Source: Eximiradius sp.
GTDB lineage: Bacteria; Bacteroidota; Ignavibacteria; Kapaibacteriales; UBA2268
Direction: 5' to 3'
Assembly: GCA_937127445.1 (NCBI GenBank)
Contig: CAKZLY010000014.1
Span: 253,001-317,000, forward strand
Length of the DNA stretch: 64,000 nucleotides
Shown here: piece by piece, positions 25,470 to 34,946 of the stretch
Position numbering within the stretch: position 1 is the first letter of the stretch
Layout: every line of letters starts with the position of its first letter
Program-made: the position numbers and the translations under genes
Notes under the pieces: generated by a model
Told to the model about the DNA's origin: nothing
The model's database searches: none
Seen by the model: only the letters and a program-made list of their open reading frames with translations

Positions 25470-26366
25470 TTAGAAAGAAGAATTGTCCTTTGGCTTTTTA
25501 AAATTGTCAGATTTATATGAACGCTTTTTGTCAGACTTAAAATTTCTATCAGATTTATAATTCCTATCGGATTTGAAATTTCTGTCAGATTTGTAATTCC
25601 CATAATTTTTGTTTCGAGGGCGACTTGAATAATCAGACTGGCTGTAAAGTTTATCTGCTGCTTTCGAAAAAGTGTTTTGCTTGTGTCCCTCAAAGCAAAT
25701 AACAAACTCTGCTTTGATATTTTCGTCTTTGAACTTTTCATAAAGTTCAGCAAAGGTGCCGTAATGATGTGTTTCGTACATCATTGTAAGGTTCATACCA
25801 ATATAGGCACGCCTATCTGGCATCACACGAGCAGCTGCTTCGAGCAATGGCTTCAATCGATACGGTGTTTCCAGCAAAATTACTGTCTTTGGGAAGTGAG
25901 AAAGTTGAGTGAGTTCGTGCACGCGTTCTTCTTCCTTGCGGCTCAACATTCCTGCAAAGAAAAACGAGGATGCATCAAATCCGGAACGCACAAGCGCCGT
26001 CAGTATACTTGATGCTCCTGGAACAACTTCAATTTCTATGCTAGTTTTCAGTGCCGCTTTGAGCAAATGGTGCCCCGGGTCGGCAAGCAAAGGTGTCCCG
26101 CAATCAGACACTAAACAAGCACGGTCTCCTTTTTCCAGCCGCTCCAATACACTAAACGTCTGCTCTATCTCGTTCTGCTCGTTGAGTGGAACAAGTTCTT
26201 TTTCAAGGTTTATGTTTTTTAGTAATCGTGCGCCTTCTTTGAGCTCTTCGCAAATGACAAAATCACAAATTTTTAGCACTCCCAAAGCACGTAAAGTTAT
26301 GTCCTCTTTGTTGCCAATTGGTGTCGATACAATAAAAAGCTTCCCTTTTTTCGATTTGTTTTCCAA
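25470..26366 (-). CDS. rsmI: 16S rRNA (cytidine(1402)-2'-O)-methyltransferase with repeat tail
   Basis: A 298-residue tetrapyrrole-methylase-fold enzyme that methylates the ribose of C1402 in 16S rRNA. The signatures are IVSTPIGNKEDITLRALG (12-29), LVSDCGTPLLADPG (85-98) and EVVPGASSILTALVRSGF (113-130). The core ends near residue 235. The remaining 60 residues are a low-complexity basic/acidic tail with five KSD units (259, 265, 271, 277 and 285). The start is TTG with AGGA about 11 bases upstream, and no better start lies nearby. A tail of this kind is not part of the standard family and may add RNA contact. Confidence 0.92.
   Translation of the reverse strand: MENKSKKGKLFIVSTPIGNKEDITLRALGVLKICDFVICEELKEGARLLKNINLEKELVPLNEQNEIEQTFSVLERLEKGDRACLVSDCGTPLLADPGHHLLKAALKTSIEIEVVPGASSILTALVRSGFDASSFFFAGMLSRKEEERVHELTQLSHFPKTVILLETPYRLKPLLEAAARVMPDRRAYIGMNLTMMYETHHYGTFAELYEKFKDENIKAEFVICFEGHKQNTFSKAADKLYSQSDYSSRPRNKNYGNYKSDRNFKSDRNYKSDRNFKSDKKRSYKSDNFKKPKDNSSF
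25524..25595 (-). repeat. Tandem 18-bp coding repeat in rsmI (YKSDRN/FKSDRN units)
   Basis: Four in-frame 6-codon units encode YKSDRN, FKSDRN, YKSDRN and FKSDKK in the C-terminal tail of the rRNA methyltransferase. The units are near-identical at the DNA level, so copy number could vary between strains by slippage. Confidence 0.85.
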
Positions 26367-26485
26367 ATTAAAATATCCTAAATCAATTGTAAAATTCTAA
26401 TTTTACAAATTTACTAAATATTAACGACTTAATTTAACTGAAATTGGATTTGGCAACTTGTTAATTCAAGTTCATTTATGTATTG

Positions 26486-27541
26486 CTACATTTGCTGTAG
26501 CATTTTGCGTGCTTTCGGGACATATTCGCTTCTTGGATATTTCTCAATAATTTCGCGGTAAGTATTTTTTGCTTCTGCTATTCGTCCCAACTTTATTTTG
26601 CAATCTGCAAGCTTAATTGCAATTTCTGCTGTTTTTTCGCCACTGCCTTTTTTTAATAGTTCAGTGTATATTTCTGCTGCTTGTTCATAATTGCCAAGCT
26701 GCGAATGGTTTTCAGCAAGCAAATACTTTGCTTCATTTCTAATTGTTTCATTTTTTGTATTGTTTGCAACTTTTTCAAGCTCATCAATAGCTTTATCGAA
26801 TTGTCTTTGGCTCATTAATGTTAATGATTGCGTCATATCGACTTTTTCGGTATTCTCTTGATGGTTGCCTTCGTTTACTTTGCTTTGCGTCTTTTCAACC
26901 GCCCGAGCTGTGCTCTTTTGTATAATCGAACTGCTTTTTTGAACAGCTTGATTGCTAATTGAATTTGTATTTATTGAATTACTTGCTTTTTGTGTACTTA
27001 AAGATGCAGATTTTTGGGTTTGCTGTATGTAATTTTTCCCGGCTTCTTCGTCCGAAAGCAAAATGTTCGAATTAGAAGCATTACTTGCTCTATGTTGTTT
27101 TGTCTCTGCGGATTGTTCGCTACTTACTGGAATTCCTGCTACGGCACTTCTCTTTCCTACAACATTCGATTGTTCGAGCGAACCTTTGATTTCGTCGAGC
27201 GTGTAACGCAATTCATCAACATCTTTTTGCAAATTCGCGATTTGATTCTTCATTGTTATTTGTTCATTACTGATTGCGGTGAGCTGTTCCTCTAATGAAG
27301 GTAATATCCTGTTTTGAGAACTACTTTCGCTTCTTTGAACATTATTTTTTTTTTCGAATTCAGCAATTTTATCGTTAATAGGAATTTCCTGTTTTTGTAC
27401 TTTGGCGGAACTTGTTTTTTTGATTGGTTTGTTTCCTGTTCGTACTGCTGATGGAGCGCATCCAACAAAAGTAAATGTGCATATTATCAGCCACACTGCT
27501 GATATTCTCCATGATTTAATGTGTTGAATTTTGCCTTTCAT
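26486..27541 (-). CDS. CpoB/YbgF-like TPR lipoprotein
   Basis: A 351-residue protein from the internal ATG at 27541, which has AAAGGA about 9 bases upstream; the longer track start lacks this and hides the signal. A lipoprotein signal (VWLIICTFTFVGC) gives Cys27 as the lipid-modified residue. A coiled coil follows (about 75-115, with QLTAISNEQITMKNQIANLQ), then a long Ser/Asn/Gln-rich linker and TPR repeats in the last 120 residues (FDKAIDELEKV, EQAAEIYTELLKK, AEAKNTYREIIEKYP). This is the order in CpoB, the Tol-Pal-associated periplasmic protein that coordinates envelope constriction. No tol or pal genes lie next to it. Confidence 0.8.
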   Translation of the reverse strand: MKGKIQHIKSWRISAVWLIICTFTFVGCAPSAVRTGNKPIKKTSSAKVQKQEIPINDKIAEFEKKNNVQRSESSSQNRILPSLEEQLTAISNEQITMKNQIANLQKDVDELRYTLDEIKGSLEQSNVVGKRSAVAGIPVSSEQSAETKQHRASNASNSNILLSDEEAGKNYIQQTQKSASLSTQKASNSINTNSISNQAVQKSSSIIQKSTARAVEKTQSKVNEGNHQENTEKVDMTQSLTLMSQRQFDKAIDELEKVANNTKNETIRNEAKYLLAENHSQLGNYEQAAEIYTELLKKGSGEKTAEIAIKLADCKIKLGRIAEAKNTYREIIEKYPRSEYVPKARKMLQQM

Positions 27542-27673
27542 TTCTATATTTCCTTTATTTTCAACATTTTCGATAATATTTGTATGTTTTATTAATATAT
27601 TCTCCAATTTAAATGCCGAAATAGTCAACTTTTTTATAATTTTGCTTTTTTTTAATGTAATGGCGGAGAAAAA

Positions 27674-28870
27674 ATGAATGATTTAATTAATCGTGAACAT
27701 CAGGTCTTTTTCCAAACTTATAAACGTCTGCCAATTGAAATAGACCACGCAAGCGGTGCAAAAATTTGGGACCGCAACGGCAATGAATATTTGGATTTCC
27801 TTGCGGGAATTGCTGTCAATGCTCTTGGGCATAGCCACCCAAAAATCATTGAAGCTGTACAAAAGCAAATTTCTCAATATATGCACGTTTCGAACTATTT
27901 CTACCAGGAACCGCAAATATTATTAGCTGAGAAACTCTCTCAGCATACAGGTTACTCACGTGTCTTTTTCACTAATTCCGGAACCGAAGCAACCGAAGGT
28001 GCTATTAAACTGGTTCGCAAATATTCTTTTGGTCGCGGGAAAAAGACAATAGTTGCTTTCACCGGTGGTTTTCACGGGCGAACATATGGTGCTCTTTCAA
28101 TCATGGACAAGCCTAAATACAAAGAAAATATGGGACCATTTCTTCCCGATACTTTGGTCCTGAAATTTAATGATATTGAAGAACTCGAACGCAACATAAA
28201 CGACCAAACTGCTGCCGTTTTTCTTGAATTTGTTCAAGGAGAAGGAGGAATTGTTTCGCCAACTCAGCAATTTGTCGATAAATTAGAAGAATTGCGCAAT
28301 AAATTTAATTTCCTGCTCGTTGCAGATGAAATTCAATGCGGTGCGGGACGCACAGGGAAATTCTTCGGTTTCGAGCACTTCGGAGTTAGCCCCGATATTG
28401 TAACTATGGCAAAAGGAATTGGAGGAGGATTGCCTCTTGGTGCTATTCTTGCAAAAGAATTTTTATCTGATGTGTGGGACCGCGGCAATCACGGTACCAC
28501 CTACGGTGGTAATGCTGTTGCTTGTGCAACCGGACTTGTCGTTGTCGAGGAACTTTTCAATGGTGTAATGGAAAACGTTTTTAATATTGGTGAATATCTG
28601 AAAAACAAATTGTTTCAGCTGCAAGAGCATTTCCCAAAAATGATTGTTGAAGTGCGGGGTCACGGGCTTATGCTCGGGCTTCTTCTTTCGTTCGATGCTC
28701 AGTTGCTTGTAGACGAACTACTGAAAAATCAAGTAATCTCTAATGCTGCTTCAGGCAATGCGCTGAGAATTGTTCCGCCGCTTACTATCACAAAAGACGA
28801 AGCAGAACTGTTCTTAACTAAATTGCATCTATCGCTTGTCAGCTTAGAAAATAAAATTAATTTACAGTAA
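27674..28870 (+). CDS. argD: Acetylornithine aminotransferase
   Basis: A 398-residue class III aminotransferase. Family signatures include FLAGIAVNALGHSHP, the phosphate-binding FTNSGTEATEGAIKLVRKY, GGFHGRTYGALS, LLVADEIQCGAGRTGKFF, and the PLP lysine in VTMAKGIGGGLPLGA. ArgD converts N-acetylglutamate semialdehyde and glutamate to acetylornithine in arginine synthesis. No other arg gene is close. The same fold is shared with GABA and ornithine aminotransferases, but length and signatures suit ArgD best. It heads the plus-strand set argD-ispD-DUF3098-era. Confidence 0.87.
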   Translation: MNDLINREHQVFFQTYKRLPIEIDHASGAKIWDRNGNEYLDFLAGIAVNALGHSHPKIIEAVQKQISQYMHVSNYFYQEPQILLAEKLSQHTGYSRVFFTNSGTEATEGAIKLVRKYSFGRGKKTIVAFTGGFHGRTYGALSIMDKPKYKENMGPFLPDTLVLKFNDIEELERNINDQTAAVFLEFVQGEGGIVSPTQQFVDKLEELRNKFNFLLVADEIQCGAGRTGKFFGFEHFGVSPDIVTMAKGIGGGLPLGAILAKEFLSDVWDRGNHGTTYGGNAVACATGLVVVEELFNGVMENVFNIGEYLKNKLFQLQEHFPKMIVEVRGHGLMLGLLLSFDAQLLVDELLKNQVISNAASGNALRIVPPLTITKDEAELFLTKLHLSLVSLENKINLQ

Positions 28871-28929
28871 TTTACGAAAAAAATCGTTATATTTACTAAT
28901 TACAATAAATTAAAAAAATAAAATTATTT

Positions 28930-29619
28930 ATGAAAAGTAGTGTTATTATTCCTGCTGGGGGGATAGGAAAACGTTTCGGTTCACAAGTGCCAAAGCAATT
29001 TGCAGAGCTGGGAGGTGTCCCTATTCTCGTCCACACAATTCGCATCTTTGATACTGTTGAAGATGTCGAAGCCATTGTTATCCCTGTTCATAATGAATGG
29101 TACACCTTTACCAAAGAACTCATCGAAAAATATAAATGCGATAAAGTTAAAGAAATTATTATCGGTGGTTTGGAACGTCAGGATAGCGTCTATAATGGTT
29201 TGCTTTCTGAAACAGTGAAGAATTCTGAAATTGTTTTGGTTCACGATGCCGTTCGTCCTTTCGCTTCTCCAAAGCTTGTCCAGCGCATTATCAATGAAAC
29301 AGAAGATTTTGGTGCTGTTATTCCAGGAATTCCACCAAAAGAAACTGTCAAAGAAAAGACAAGTAACGGGCTTGTTGTGAAAACTCTCGAAAGGCACAAA
29401 TTATCACTTATCCAAACTCCACAAGGATTTTGGACTGATATTATTACTTCTGCTTACCGTAAAGCTAAGGAAGCCAGCTTCTTTGGCACCGATGAAGCTT
29501 CTCTTGTCGAGTTCATCGGATATAAAGTTACCGTTATAGATGGAGAAGATGAAAATATTAAAATCACTACTCCATTCGATTTAAAAATTGCTGAATTAAT
29601 TATGAAAGAAAAAAATTAA
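28930..29619 (+). CDS. ispD: 2-C-methyl-D-erythritol 4-phosphate cytidylyltransferase
   Basis: A 229-residue IspD of the normal length. The N-terminal nucleotidyltransferase loop is VIIPAGGIGKRFGSQVPKQF, followed by VLVHDAVRPFASPKLV, the CTP/metal site, and IQTPQGFWTDII near the substrate. It joins MEP and CTP to CDP-ME in the non-mevalonate isoprenoid pathway. It lies 59 bp after argD and 16 bp before the DUF3098 gene. Confidence 0.95.
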   Translation: MKSSVIIPAGGIGKRFGSQVPKQFAELGGVPILVHTIRIFDTVEDVEAIVIPVHNEWYTFTKELIEKYKCDKVKEIIIGGLERQDSVYNGLLSETVKNSEIVLVHDAVRPFASPKLVQRIINETEDFGAVIPGIPPKETVKEKTSNGLVVKTLERHKLSLIQTPQGFWTDIITSAYRKAKEASFFGTDEASLVEFIGYKVTVIDGEDENIKITTPFDLKIAELIMKEKN

Positions 29620-29635
29620 AGTGAATAGGTGAGCT

Positions 29636-29935
29636 ATGAAAAAGAAAAGAAATATTCACTCTAATGTTCAGGCTAAATCTGTTAAGTGGGAATTCCCGCT
29701 CGAAAAAAAGGATTTGATTGTTATTGGTGTGGGAATAGCTGTGGTTCTGCTCGGATATTTGCTTATGGCTACAGGAGTAACAGATGAACCTGCACTTCCC
29801 GATGGCAAATGGAACAACCCTTTCGCAACTGTTGTGTCCCCTTTCCTACTTGTGATTGGTTATTGTGTTATTATTCCTTTGGGCTTAATTAAATTCTTTT
29901 CGAAAAAAAAGAATTCTCCCGAGAATAATCAATAA
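29636..29935 (+). CDS. DUF3098 small membrane protein
   Basis: A 99-residue protein with a basic N-terminus, the WEFPLEKKDLIVIGVG start typical of DUF3098, and two membrane helices (about 32-51 and 74-92). Between them is GVTDEPALPDGKWNNPFATV. This family is known from Bacteroidota-type genomes and has no assigned function. It sits between ispD and era with a 6-bp gap to era, so all three are probably cotranscribed. Confidence 0.8.
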   Translation: MKKKRNIHSNVQAKSVKWEFPLEKKDLIVIGVGIAVVLLGYLLMATGVTDEPALPDGKWNNPFATVVSPFLLVIGYCVIIPLGLIKFFSKKKNSPENNQ

Positions 29936-29941
29936 TGAATA

Positions 29942-30853
29942 ATGAATAATACTCATACAAAAGATACATTTGCCGGCTTTGTTGCGATAATTGGAAAACC
30001 CAATGCCGGCAAATCTACTTTTATGAACACTGTTCTTGGCGAAAAACTATCAATTGTTACTCCGAAGCCCCAAACTACTCGCAAACGTGTTTTGGGTATT
30101 TACACAAAAGATAACCTTCAAATTGTGTTTGTCGATACTCCTGGTTTTATTAAACCGCGTTATGCTTTGCACGAAGCTATGATGGAATATGTCTCCGAAG
30201 AAGTGCTTTCAGCTGATGTGCTGCTCGTTTTATATGACGTTTCTGAATATTCTACCCACAAAGAACCTTTCCATAGCACTTTTTTTGAACTGCTTGATAA
30301 ATCTCCTGCTCCTAAAATTCTTCTACTCAACAAAATCGACTTGCTAAAAGACAAAAAAACTATACTTCCTGCAATTAACTTCTTTGCAAAAACTAACACT
30401 TTCTCTGAAATTTTACCTATTTCTGCCTACGAACCTAATGATGTTACAAGAGCAATTGAAATTATTGCTAAATACATTCCAAAATCCCCATTTTACTATG
30501 ATCAAGACATTCTAAGCACCCAAAACGAACGTTTTTTCGTCTCCGAACTTATTCGGGAACAAATCTTCTTGCTTTGTGAAGAAGAAATTCCCTATTCTAC
30601 GGAAGTTTCAATTATCGAATTTAAAGAACGAGAAAAAGGTAAATGGTATATTAATGCCGAAATTATCGTTGAACGCACTACTCAAAAACCAATAATAATT
30701 GGCAAAGATGGGCAGCGAATTAAACAAATTGGCGAACTTTCTCGAATTGCTATCGAAAATCATATTGATAAATCTATCTATCTGGATTTATTTGTTAAGG
30801 TTCGTCCTAAATGGCGGCAAAATCCTCGCCAACTTAAATCTTTTGGCTATTGA
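29942..30853 (+). CDS. era: GTPase Era
   Basis: A 303-residue Era. The G1 loop is IIGKPNAGKSTFMN, G2 lies in PKPQTTRKR, G3 is FVDTPGF and G4 is LLNKIDLLK. The C-terminal KH RNA-binding domain includes IIVERTTQKPIIIGKDGQRI and ends with VKVRPKWRQNP, the usual C-terminal signature. Era binds the 3' end of 16S rRNA and checks assembly of the 30S subunit. The start at 29942 keeps the core at the family's usual distance from the N-terminus. Its last 20 bases overlap the convergent hypothetical gene. Confidence 0.97.
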   Translation: MNNTHTKDTFAGFVAIIGKPNAGKSTFMNTVLGEKLSIVTPKPQTTRKRVLGIYTKDNLQIVFVDTPGFIKPRYALHEAMMEYVSEEVLSADVLLVLYDVSEYSTHKEPFHSTFFELLDKSPAPKILLLNKIDLLKDKKTILPAINFFAKTNTFSEILPISAYEPNDVTRAIEIIAKYIPKSPFYYDQDILSTQNERFFVSELIREQIFLLCEEEIPYSTEVSIIEFKEREKGKWYINAEIIVERTTQKPIIIGKDGQRIKQIGELSRIAIENHIDKSIYLDLFVKVRPKWRQNPRQLKSFGY

Positions 30854-31349
30854 ACAATTCTTTTTCTATTATTCCTCGAAAATAATCTGGTTTGTTATCA
30901 TTTATTGTTGCGTCCGATATTGTTTCTATGAATATTTCATCAGTAAAAAGAAATTTCTTGAAATAGTCCAGCTTTCTTTTTGTTTTGTCATCAATTTGCT
31001 TATAGAACATATCAAATCTATGACTTAAATCCCATCCCTTTATTTCTACTGGTGTGATTTTCCCAAACCAACGCCTATATAACACATATCTTACCCACGT
31101 AAGTCCAATATACAAGGCTTTGCTTGTTGGACTTTTGGCCCCAAAATCATACACAACACAGCGATAACCCATCGCCAGATGCATCAGAAAATTATAATCC
31201 AGTTCTTTCAATATATCTACAAACTTTTTACTTTCGCAATGGCAGGACTGCAAACGAATAAACGATACTCCCTCCAGTTTCAACCCAAATCGTTCTATGG
31301 CTTCAATTCCATTTGTTAAATTTAGAAATATCTTTGTTTTCTGTTCCAT
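30834..31349 (-). CDS. Conserved-looking protein of unknown function
   Basis: I do not recognise this gene. The product is 171 residues from the internal ATG at 31349; the track start 12 codons earlier adds a weak MQILFCGNNKTK leader. It is soluble-looking, with no signal peptide. Notable features are a Cys-rich spot RLQSCHCESKKF, an aromatic stretch YDFGAKSPTSKALYIGLTWV followed by RYVLYRRWFGKI, and a basic middle part KTKRKLDYFKKF. It overlaps the end of era by 20 bp and is the only minus-strand gene between era and the TonB receptor, separated from the latter by a terminator. A real gene is likely because the frame is long and coding-like. Confidence 0.6.
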   Translation of the reverse strand: MEQKTKIFLNLTNGIEAIERFGLKLEGVSFIRLQSCHCESKKFVDILKELDYNFLMHLAMGYRCVVYDFGAKSPTSKALYIGLTWVRYVLYRRWFGKITPVEIKGWDLSHRFDMFYKQIDDKTKRKLDYFKKFLFTDEIFIETISDATINDNKPDYFRGIIEKELFNSQKI

Positions 31350-31421
31350 TTTTGTTTTATTATTTCCACAGAATAATATTTGCAAATTAATTATTCAAAG
31401 CGAGAAATTCCGAAAAAAATA

Positions 31422-31449
31422 TAAAAAAAGCACAACCTTTAGTTGTGCC
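31422..31449 (-). terminator. Rho-independent terminator of the TonB receptor gene
   Basis: On the minus strand, GCACAAC, a 5-nt loop and GTTGTGC form a 7-bp hairpin followed by a run of seven T. It lies about 30 bases after the stop of the TonB-dependent receptor gene. Confidence 0.85.
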
Positions 31450-31478
31450 TTCGTTCAAATTATTGCAATAGCCAAATA

Positions 31479-34400
31479 TTAGAATGTATATCTAATACCA
31501 ACTTGCATTTGCCAGCGAGACCAGAAGTCGCTTGTTTCGAATATGTCGTCGCCTTTGTATCCTCTTGTGTTCGGGAAGTAGCTTGCACGAATTTTACCTG
31601 ATTTGTCGTAACCTTCGAAACGCATCAAGCTATATGTACTGTTACTTACATATTTTACCTGTCCCCATTCTCTATTGAGAAGGTTTAATACATTCAAGAT
31701 ATCGAGTGTGAGCTCTACTTTTTGTCTGCCAATTGTTGGAATTTCCTGACTAATTCTTAAATCAACTTGATGACGCCACGGTTGATTTAATGAATTCCGG
31801 TCCATAATTTTACCGCGTTTGAGGCCATCCCAATCGCTTAAGAACTTCTCTAAAGCTTCGGCGTATTTCATCTGTGTTCCATCTGGTGCGGTATAAGTTT
31901 GATCTCCGTTGACAAGTATCATCTTATCATCTTGCCAAACGCCGTTGTTGTTAGTTAGTTTGTTTGGGATATAACAGAGGTCGTTGCCCCACACATTATC
32001 ATTGTTTGCGTCACGAACGCGTGTGTCTATAAGCACATCTCTATCCCACGTGATATTGCTTTGAGTGTAATACAAGAATGACATCGGCGAACCGGAACGT
32101 CCTTCGTAGAATAGCCCTACTGTAATATCAGCATTCTTGTAGTATTCATATCTGTATGATACATTTGCTAAGATTCTGTGAGGAATGGAGAACAAAGAAG
32201 TTGAAAGCTTTGGATTATTTGGATCTGGTACTGGATTATACATCCAATTAGAAATAGCACGGCTCGAGGTAGCACTATTCACATCGCGAACAAGCGAATA
32301 TGTGTAAGCAAAATTAGCACTCAAATTTGGCAAAATACCTTGATTGAATGGTTTTTGCAATTGAGCCGAAATGCTTAATTGATCGCCTTTGCTTGTGTTT
32401 GTCATATAAATTACGTTTGTATAACTATTACTTCTTAGTACTGGATTGCTACTGTATCTCAAATAAAGCGGCCTGCCGTCTATAGAAGTAACTCTATTGC
32501 CACTGTTATCAAGTGAATCAACAAGTAGAATATTCTGGAACAATACTTCATTAATAGATTTTCCATAAATAAATTCAAGAGTTCCAATTAATCCCTCAGT
32601 TATTTGCTGGTCTATGGCAACATTAAAACGTAATATTTGTGGCATCTTGAAGTTCTTGTCTGTAATATTTACCTCAGTTGTTTTTACAGGTTGAAGTGTT
32701 GAGCCCGGGTCGCCGGGTTTTGGCTGTTTCTTGGGGTCAGGTTCGAATGCAGGTACATTGCTTGTAACATCAACGCGTCCGTAGTCAACACCCGTATTTG
32801 CATACTGGTTGCCAATCCATACACCAGGTGTGCGACCAGCAAAAAGCCCTACACCTCCACGCACCTGTGTGTTTTTATCGCTGAATACGTCATAGTTGAA
32901 ACCAAAACGAGGTGAAAATGCAAATGTTGTTGGCATCTCTGACGTTTTCATATTAAAAACGCTATCGAATTTTGCATTATATGAAGGTTCATCTGGGAAG
33001 GTATAAAGATCACCGCGTAATCCAAATGTAAGTTTAAGGTTTGGCATTATCTTCCATTCGTCTTGTGCATAGAATGCTAACTGCCAGTACGAAAATTCTG
33101 CTCTTTCTTTGCCACCCGGTAACAAATAACTGTAATAATATCTGTTTGGCTTATTATTATAAAAATTATCTAATCCAGAAAATGTATATGTTCCGAAAGC
33201 ATCTTGAACAAATAAGTTGCTGAACGTAACATATTGATTGGTTGTCCCAATAGTAAATACGTGATCGCCAAAGAAATAGTTGAAGTTATCAGTTACTTCG
33301 AGAATGCTTTGGTCCAAAGCATTTGCTTGCGAGAAACGTTCTACGCCGAAACTTACCGAGCTTCGCTTGTCGTCGCCCAACGATGAGATAGTAACACTTG
33401 GGAATGGCTTAGATTGCGGGTCACGTTCGTCGTTAATTTGTGTATAAGCAAGGCGAAATTCATTTGCAAAATCTTTACCTAAAACGCTATTTAACTGCAA
33501 TACAGTTTGATTTTGCATACTTTTGAATATATATTCTTGTCCAGAATACGAAAAGAAAGTTGCTGAACGAGTAACAGAATTATCTTGGTCAGCGTTTACA
33601 AAGTTATGGCGTAAAGTCAATCTATGCTGATTAGATATGTTATAATCCAAACGCATAAATATCTTATAGTTATTTACATCGCGAGTATATTTATCGTAAG
33701 AACCAGGGTCGTAACCATATTTTGTAATTACACTATCACGTAATGCTTTAAGTTCATTTCTTGATAGACCGAAAACATTCGGACCGCTTTCACCTTTGTA
33801 TGCAAGAGTTTGTGGTTCTGCACGTTGACGTATCTCACCATTTACAAAGAAGAAAAGCTGATCCTTAATGATTGGCCCCCCAATGCGTCCTCCTGCCTGA
33901 TAATCTGTATAATCTGGATACGGTGCGTACTTGCCATCTGGACCTTTTATCACCGCATTTCCAACTAATTTTTCATTCCTACCATAAAAATATGCTGAAC
34001 CATGATAGTAATTTGAACCACTTCGAGTTATAGCGTTGATCAATCCTCCTGTAAATCCACCTAAACGAACGTCGAATGGTGCAACTGCTACCTGAAATTC
34101 CTGAATTGCATCGAGCGATATAGGCTCTGTCCCTGCTTGACCACCGGGCGTGCCAGCAGACGACAATCCGAATGCATCGCTCATTATCGCACCATCTACC
34201 TGTATGTTGTTGTATTTACTGTTTCTTCCGCCGACATTCGAACCTTCCGAAGTTGATGAAATTATATGAGGAGACAATCTCGAATAGTCGTGTATTGAGC
34301 GAGCAATCGTCGGTAAGCTCTTAATTTCACTTTCTGTTACTGATTGTGATGCACCCGTTCTATTCGATGAGATAATTTCATTTTTGTCTGCTATTACATC

Positions 34401-34757
34401 TACTGTCCCTGTTTTGACACCTTTTTCCACAAGGCGAATATTCATACTATAATTCTGGTCTATACCTAATGTGATATTTTCCTTGATTTGCGATTCATAT
34501 CCAACCATCGAAATTGTAACAGTATATGGACCACCTACGCGCAAACCCATAATGTTAAATCTTCCGGCATTGTTTGTTACTGCACCGGCGGTTGTCCCCG
34601 TTGGTTGATGTACAACTTTTACGGTTGTCCCTGCCAATGGTTTGCCGTCTGCATCAGTAACACGACCGCTAATTGATGCGGTTGTTCCGCCTTGCGAATA
34701 AGCAAAATTGATTATTGCTAAGAAAGCAAGAATAATTAAGGATACTTTTTTTAGCAT
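31479..34757 (-). CDS. TonB-dependent receptor with carboxypeptidase-regulatory-like domain
   Basis: A 1092-residue outer-membrane receptor. The signal peptide MLKKVSLIILAFLAIINFAYS is followed by a CarboxypepD_reg-like beta-sandwich (about 27-110, ISGRVTDADGKPLAGTTVKV), a plug (about 125-250, with SRLSPHIISSTSEGSNVGGR) and a beta-barrel ending in an aromatic residue (QMQVGIRYTF), as needed for BAM insertion. The plan matches the OmpA/Oar-like TonB receptors common in FCB bacteria. There is no SusD-like gene beside it, so a polysaccharide-uptake (Sus) role is not supported. It may import peptides, siderophores or another large substrate. It is a single-gene unit with its own terminator. Confidence 0.9.
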   Translation of the reverse strand: MLKKVSLIILAFLAIINFAYSQGGTTASISGRVTDADGKPLAGTTVKVVHQPTGTTAGAVTNNAGRFNIMGLRVGGPYTVTISMVGYESQIKENITLGIDQNYSMNIRLVEKGVKTGTVDVIADKNEIISSNRTGASQSVTESEIKSLPTIARSIHDYSRLSPHIISSTSEGSNVGGRNSKYNNIQVDGAIMSDAFGLSSAGTPGGQAGTEPISLDAIQEFQVAVAPFDVRLGGFTGGLINAITRSGSNYYHGSAYFYGRNEKLVGNAVIKGPDGKYAPYPDYTDYQAGGRIGGPIIKDQLFFFVNGEIRQRAEPQTLAYKGESGPNVFGLSRNELKALRDSVITKYGYDPGSYDKYTRDVNNYKIFMRLDYNISNQHRLTLRHNFVNADQDNSVTRSATFFSYSGQEYIFKSMQNQTVLQLNSVLGKDFANEFRLAYTQINDERDPQSKPFPSVTISSLGDDKRSSVSFGVERFSQANALDQSILEVTDNFNYFFGDHVFTIGTTNQYVTFSNLFVQDAFGTYTFSGLDNFYNNKPNRYYYSYLLPGGKERAEFSYWQLAFYAQDEWKIMPNLKLTFGLRGDLYTFPDEPSYNAKFDSVFNMKTSEMPTTFAFSPRFGFNYDVFSDKNTQVRGGVGLFAGRTPGVWIGNQYANTGVDYGRVDVTSNVPAFEPDPKKQPKPGDPGSTLQPVKTTEVNITDKNFKMPQILRFNVAIDQQITEGLIGTLEFIYGKSINEVLFQNILLVDSLDNSGNRVTSIDGRPLYLRYSSNPVLRSNSYTNVIYMTNTSKGDQLSISAQLQKPFNQGILPNLSANFAYTYSLVRDVNSATSSRAISNWMYNPVPDPNNPKLSTSLFSIPHRILANVSYRYEYYKNADITVGLFYEGRSGSPMSFLYYTQSNITWDRDVLIDTRVRDANNDNVWGNDLCYIPNKLTNNNGVWQDDKMILVNGDQTYTAPDGTQMKYAEALEKFLSDWDGLKRGKIMDRNSLNQPWRHQVDLRISQEIPTIGRQKVELTLDILNVLNLLNREWGQVKYVSNSTYSLMRFEGYDKSGKIRASYFPNTRGYKGDDIFETSDFWSRWQMQVGIRYTF

Positions 34758-34946
34758 ATGATGCCCTTTTATTATGAAAAATAAAACAGTTTATTTTATG
34801 CAAATTAATCCTTTTTTCTTAATTCTTTCACAACGTATTGTTAATTTTTGATAAACTAATCTGAAACTCTTTCTAAACAACGAACTACCTTGATTATTAA
34901 CAAGTTAATAATAATTGCAGAGAATTGAAAAATAAACTTTTCCACA

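Noticed and set aside
25424-25753. 109-residue minus-strand ORF with ITNLTEISNPIGI repeats
   Set aside because: It is the rsmI repeat tail read in another frame; the repeats come from the 18-bp units of rsmI.
26455-26472. Palindrome AACTTG-TTAATT-CAAGTT downstream of the CpoB-like gene
   Set aside because: It has no T-run on either side and is AT-rich, so it is not a convincing terminator or operator.
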